64,000 bases of DNA, taken from Streptomyces sp. NRRL F-6492 (GTDB lineage: Bacteria; Actinomycetota; Actinomycetes; Streptomycetales; Streptomycetaceae). The DNA lies in the NCBI RefSeq assembly GCF_001280125.1, contig NZ_LGEG01000277.1:1-64000 (forward strand), read 5' to 3'. The notes beneath the pieces were generated by a model. It saw only the letters and a list, made by a program, of their open reading frames with translations. It was not told the origin of the DNA and did not search any database. The translations under genes were made by a program, and so were the position numbers. Positions within the stretch are counted from its first letter, which is position 1. The number at the start of each line of letters is the position of its first letter. Below, piece by piece: positions 62,403 to 64,000 of this stretch.

Positions 62403-63638
62403 TTACGTGGGCTGCGCGATCAGGTGGCGCCACTCGTGCGCCGTCGAGTGGACCGCGTAGCGCAGCGCATCGGTTGAGTGGTCGTCTTTCTTCACCGGCC
62501 GGTCTTCACCACGGGCGGCGGCGGCCGAGTCCCAGACGTACGCGGGCAGTTCGTCGAGCAGTCCTGCACACGAGCGGTGGATGCTCAGCAGCCCCGAGTC
62601 GAGCGCGGTCGCGGTGGATCGGATGCCGTCGAGCACGCTGTTCCGGGCGCTGGTGACCCCGGGGTGCCCGTCGGCCCAAAGCTGAGTAGAGAAGCTCGTC
62701 GCGCTCGGGTCGACGAACGTCCATTCCGGCACGACGTCCAGCTCGGCGAGCCACTCGCGCACGGCGCGGGAGTAGGCGGCATCGGTCATCTGCCGGTGCA
62801 CCTTGCGGGAGTCGTGGCGCCACTCGGCGACCGCGTACAGCCGGTCGTCGTCGCCGAGGCCGAGCAGGATCGCCGCGAACGGGGCGGTCGTGCCGTAGTC
62901 GATGCCGAGCCAGTGCCGCCGGATCGGGGGCAGCTCGTCGACGACGTGCACCTGCTCGTCGAAGCCGTCGAAGATCGCACCCTCGGCCACGACCCAAAGC
63001 CCGTCGATCATGCGCTTGCGCCAAAGGCCGGTGTACTCGGCGGTCAGCGCCGTGACGTACGCCGGCGACAGAGACGGGTTGTCGGCGAGGCGGAAGTGAA
63101 AGGCGACGAGGTCGAGTTCGTGCTCGCGGTCGAGGTAGCCCGTGCGCAGCCAGTGCCGCGGCGAGTCGGGGTTAGTGGTGCCAATCAGCATCGCCCCGGG
63201 CACGGACAGGCGGGCGAGGAGCTGCACGAAGAACGGTTCGGGCAGCAGGGTGATCTCGTCGACGTAGGCGACGGCGGCGGTCAGACCGCGCAGCCTGCCC
63301 TCGGCCCGAGCGTCGCTCGCGCCGATCAGGTGCACGGTGCGCCCCATGATCACGGCTGTGGTGGCGCCGCGGGTGTGGTGTACCTCGTCGGCGATGTCGG
63401 CGAACAACAGCGCGTCTTGCAGGGGTTCGAGCACGTTGCGCTCGATCGTTTGCAGGCTCCGGCCGCAGACGAGGATCAGGCCCGAGGCGGGCGCGCGGCG
63501 GATCGCCAAGAGGAAGCGGAGCAGGCTTGCGATCGTCTTTCCCGAGCGCACGCTGCCGTGCCATATGCAGATACGGGCCTGCGCTCGGCGGACCGAGTCG
63601 AGCTGCTTGTCGGAGAACGGGAGGGGCGAGGAACTCAC
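62403..63638 (-). CDS. terL: Terminase large subunit
   Basis: A 411-residue packaging motor. Walker A is WHGSVRSGKT (27-35), Walker B is VAYVDE (124-129), a coupling motif follows (GTTNPDSPRH), and the RNaseH nuclease begins HWLGIDYGTTAP (Asp 248) with later acidic residues (FVDPSATSFSTQ; KKDDHSTDALRYA). It translocates DNA into the capsid and cuts it. Start overlaps the small terminase stop by 4 bases. Confidence 0.95.
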   Translation of the reverse strand: MSSSPLPFSDKQLDSVRRAQARICIWHGSVRSGKTIASLLRFLLAIRRAPASGLILVCGRSLQTIERNVLEPLQDALLFADIADEVHHTRGATTAVIMGRTVHLIGASDARAEGRLRGLTAAVAYVDEITLLPEPFFVQLLARLSVPGAMLIGTTNPDSPRHWLRTGYLDREHELDLVAFHFRLADNPSLSPAYVTALTAEYTGLWRKRMIDGLWVVAEGAIFDGFDEQVHVVDELPPIRRHWLGIDYGTTAPFAAILLGLGDDDRLYAVAEWRHDSRKVHRQMTDAAYSRAVREWLAELDVVPEWTFVDPSATSFSTQLWADGHPGVTSARNSVLDGIRSTATALDSGLLSIHRSCAGLLDELPAYVWDSAAAARGEDRPVKKDDHSTDALRYAVHSTAHEWRHLIAQPT

Positions 63639-64000
63639 CCCCCGCCGGTGTCTCCCTCTGCCGGCCCGAGCAGGGCGTCGGCGAGGCGGTCGAGCATGGC
63701 GCCGCCCTTGCTGCCGGTCCCGGTGTGGCGGGCGAGTTCGGACACGCGGGCGTGCACCTCGGCCAGTGCGCGGGCGGCGGTGGCGCGGTCGCGTGCGTCG
63801 CGGGCGCTCTCGGCGCCGCCGACTTGCTCGACCTGTCGCAGGGCGCCGTCGAGGGCCTCGTCGGCGAGCAGCTCGCGGCGGGCGGCGGCGTCGGCGCGGT
63901 GGGCGTGTGTGGCTGCGGCGACCCGGGCGCCGCCGGTGAAGGTGAGCCCGAGTTCGTTCGCGATCTTGCTCACGGTGGCGGCGGCGCGGTTGATCGTCCG
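63635..64000 (-). CDS. Terminase small subunit, N-terminus beyond window
   Basis: The visible 121 codons run off the right edge; the reading frame remains open to base 64000 (TINRAAATVSKIANELGLTF), so the GTG at 63973 is internal and the true start lies outside. The visible part includes the end of an HTH (RAAATVSKIANELGLTFTGG) and a helical oligomerisation region (ALRQVEQVGGAESARDARDR). It recognises pac/cos DNA and hands it to the large subunit. Confidence 0.85.
   Translation of the reverse strand, partial: RTINRAAATVSKIANELGLTFTGGARVAAATHAHRADAAARRELLADEALDGALRQVEQVGGAESARDARDRATAARALAEVHARVSELARHTGTGSKGGAMLDRLADALLGPAEGDTGGG

Larger units (their letters stand above)
36549..64000. mobile_element. 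Siphovirus-like prophage (left end, partial)
   Basis: From the break in the phosphoribosyltransferase gene to the window edge. The structural region (43.6-64 kb) is a continuous minus-strand series: terminase, HNH, portal, minor capsid, scaffold, capsid, connectors, tail proteins, tape measure, fibre, endolysin, holin. The left 7 kb carries the replacement phosphoribosyltransferase, a RiPP cluster, a glycosylase and regulatory genes. No integrase, repressor of phage type or replication genes are seen, so these must lie to the right. Left limit is inferred, not proven. Confidence 0.8.

Overview
The window is high-GC actinobacterial DNA and almost certainly Streptomyces. Evidence: strong G/C bias at third codon positions, many GTG and TTG starts, 4-bp ATGA/GTGA gene overlaps, a WhiJ-type HTH/DUF397 pair, DUF2637 and DUF3631 mobile-element proteins, and arm sites typical of tRNA-integrating actinobacterial elements. 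Little of it is core chromosome. Host genes are limited to a two-component operon at the left (642-3033), a tRNA-Gly(CCC) gene (35242-35312), a small zinc-ribbon gene and dcd (35481-36310). The rest looks mobile.

Mobile block 1 (about 3.08-11.69 kb) is flanked by partial copies of the 3' end of tRNA-Gly. It carries a small secreted Cys protein, an FtsX-type ABC exporter and an MMPL exporter/two-component operon, but no integrase. It looks like a cis-mobilisable element (CIME). Mobile block 2 (11.69-35.28 kb) lies between an exact 42-bp copy of the tRNA 3' end and the intact tRNA gene. It has integrase, excisionase, an HTH regulator, a DUF3631 P-loop protein, DUF2637 protein, MobC and a relaxase with a frameshift, so it is an integrative mobilisable element (IME). 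Its cargo is an IS3 remnant, a Dam-methylase/ParB-like pair, a second full-length alanyl-tRNA synthetase, a compact operon (HAD phosphatase, phosphoribosyltransferase, LOG/SLOG protein, nucleotidyltransferase, Asp/Asn-hydroxylase-like oxygenase), a divergent regulator, two GNAT acetyltransferases, and an HTH-ImmA/IrrE protein with an unknown partner.

Mobile block 3 (about 36.55 kb to the right edge) is a siphovirus-like prophage. It begins inside a phosphoribosyltransferase gene behind dcd. The host copy is cut after codon 75, and an intact, recoded copy follows 46 bp downstream in the same direction. Next come a graspetide RiPP cluster (precursor, ATP-grasp ligase, PIMT-like methyltransferase), an AlkA-like glycosylase, a regulator/DUF397/anti-sigma-like set, then lysis, tail, head, portal and terminase genes, all on the minus strand. 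The small terminase is cut by the window end. No prophage integrase is in view.

The two strongest leads are the AlaRS/nucleotide-enzyme operon carried by the IME, whose product is unknown, and the aspartimide-type graspetide cluster that appears to be prophage cargo next to a gene-replacing integration site.
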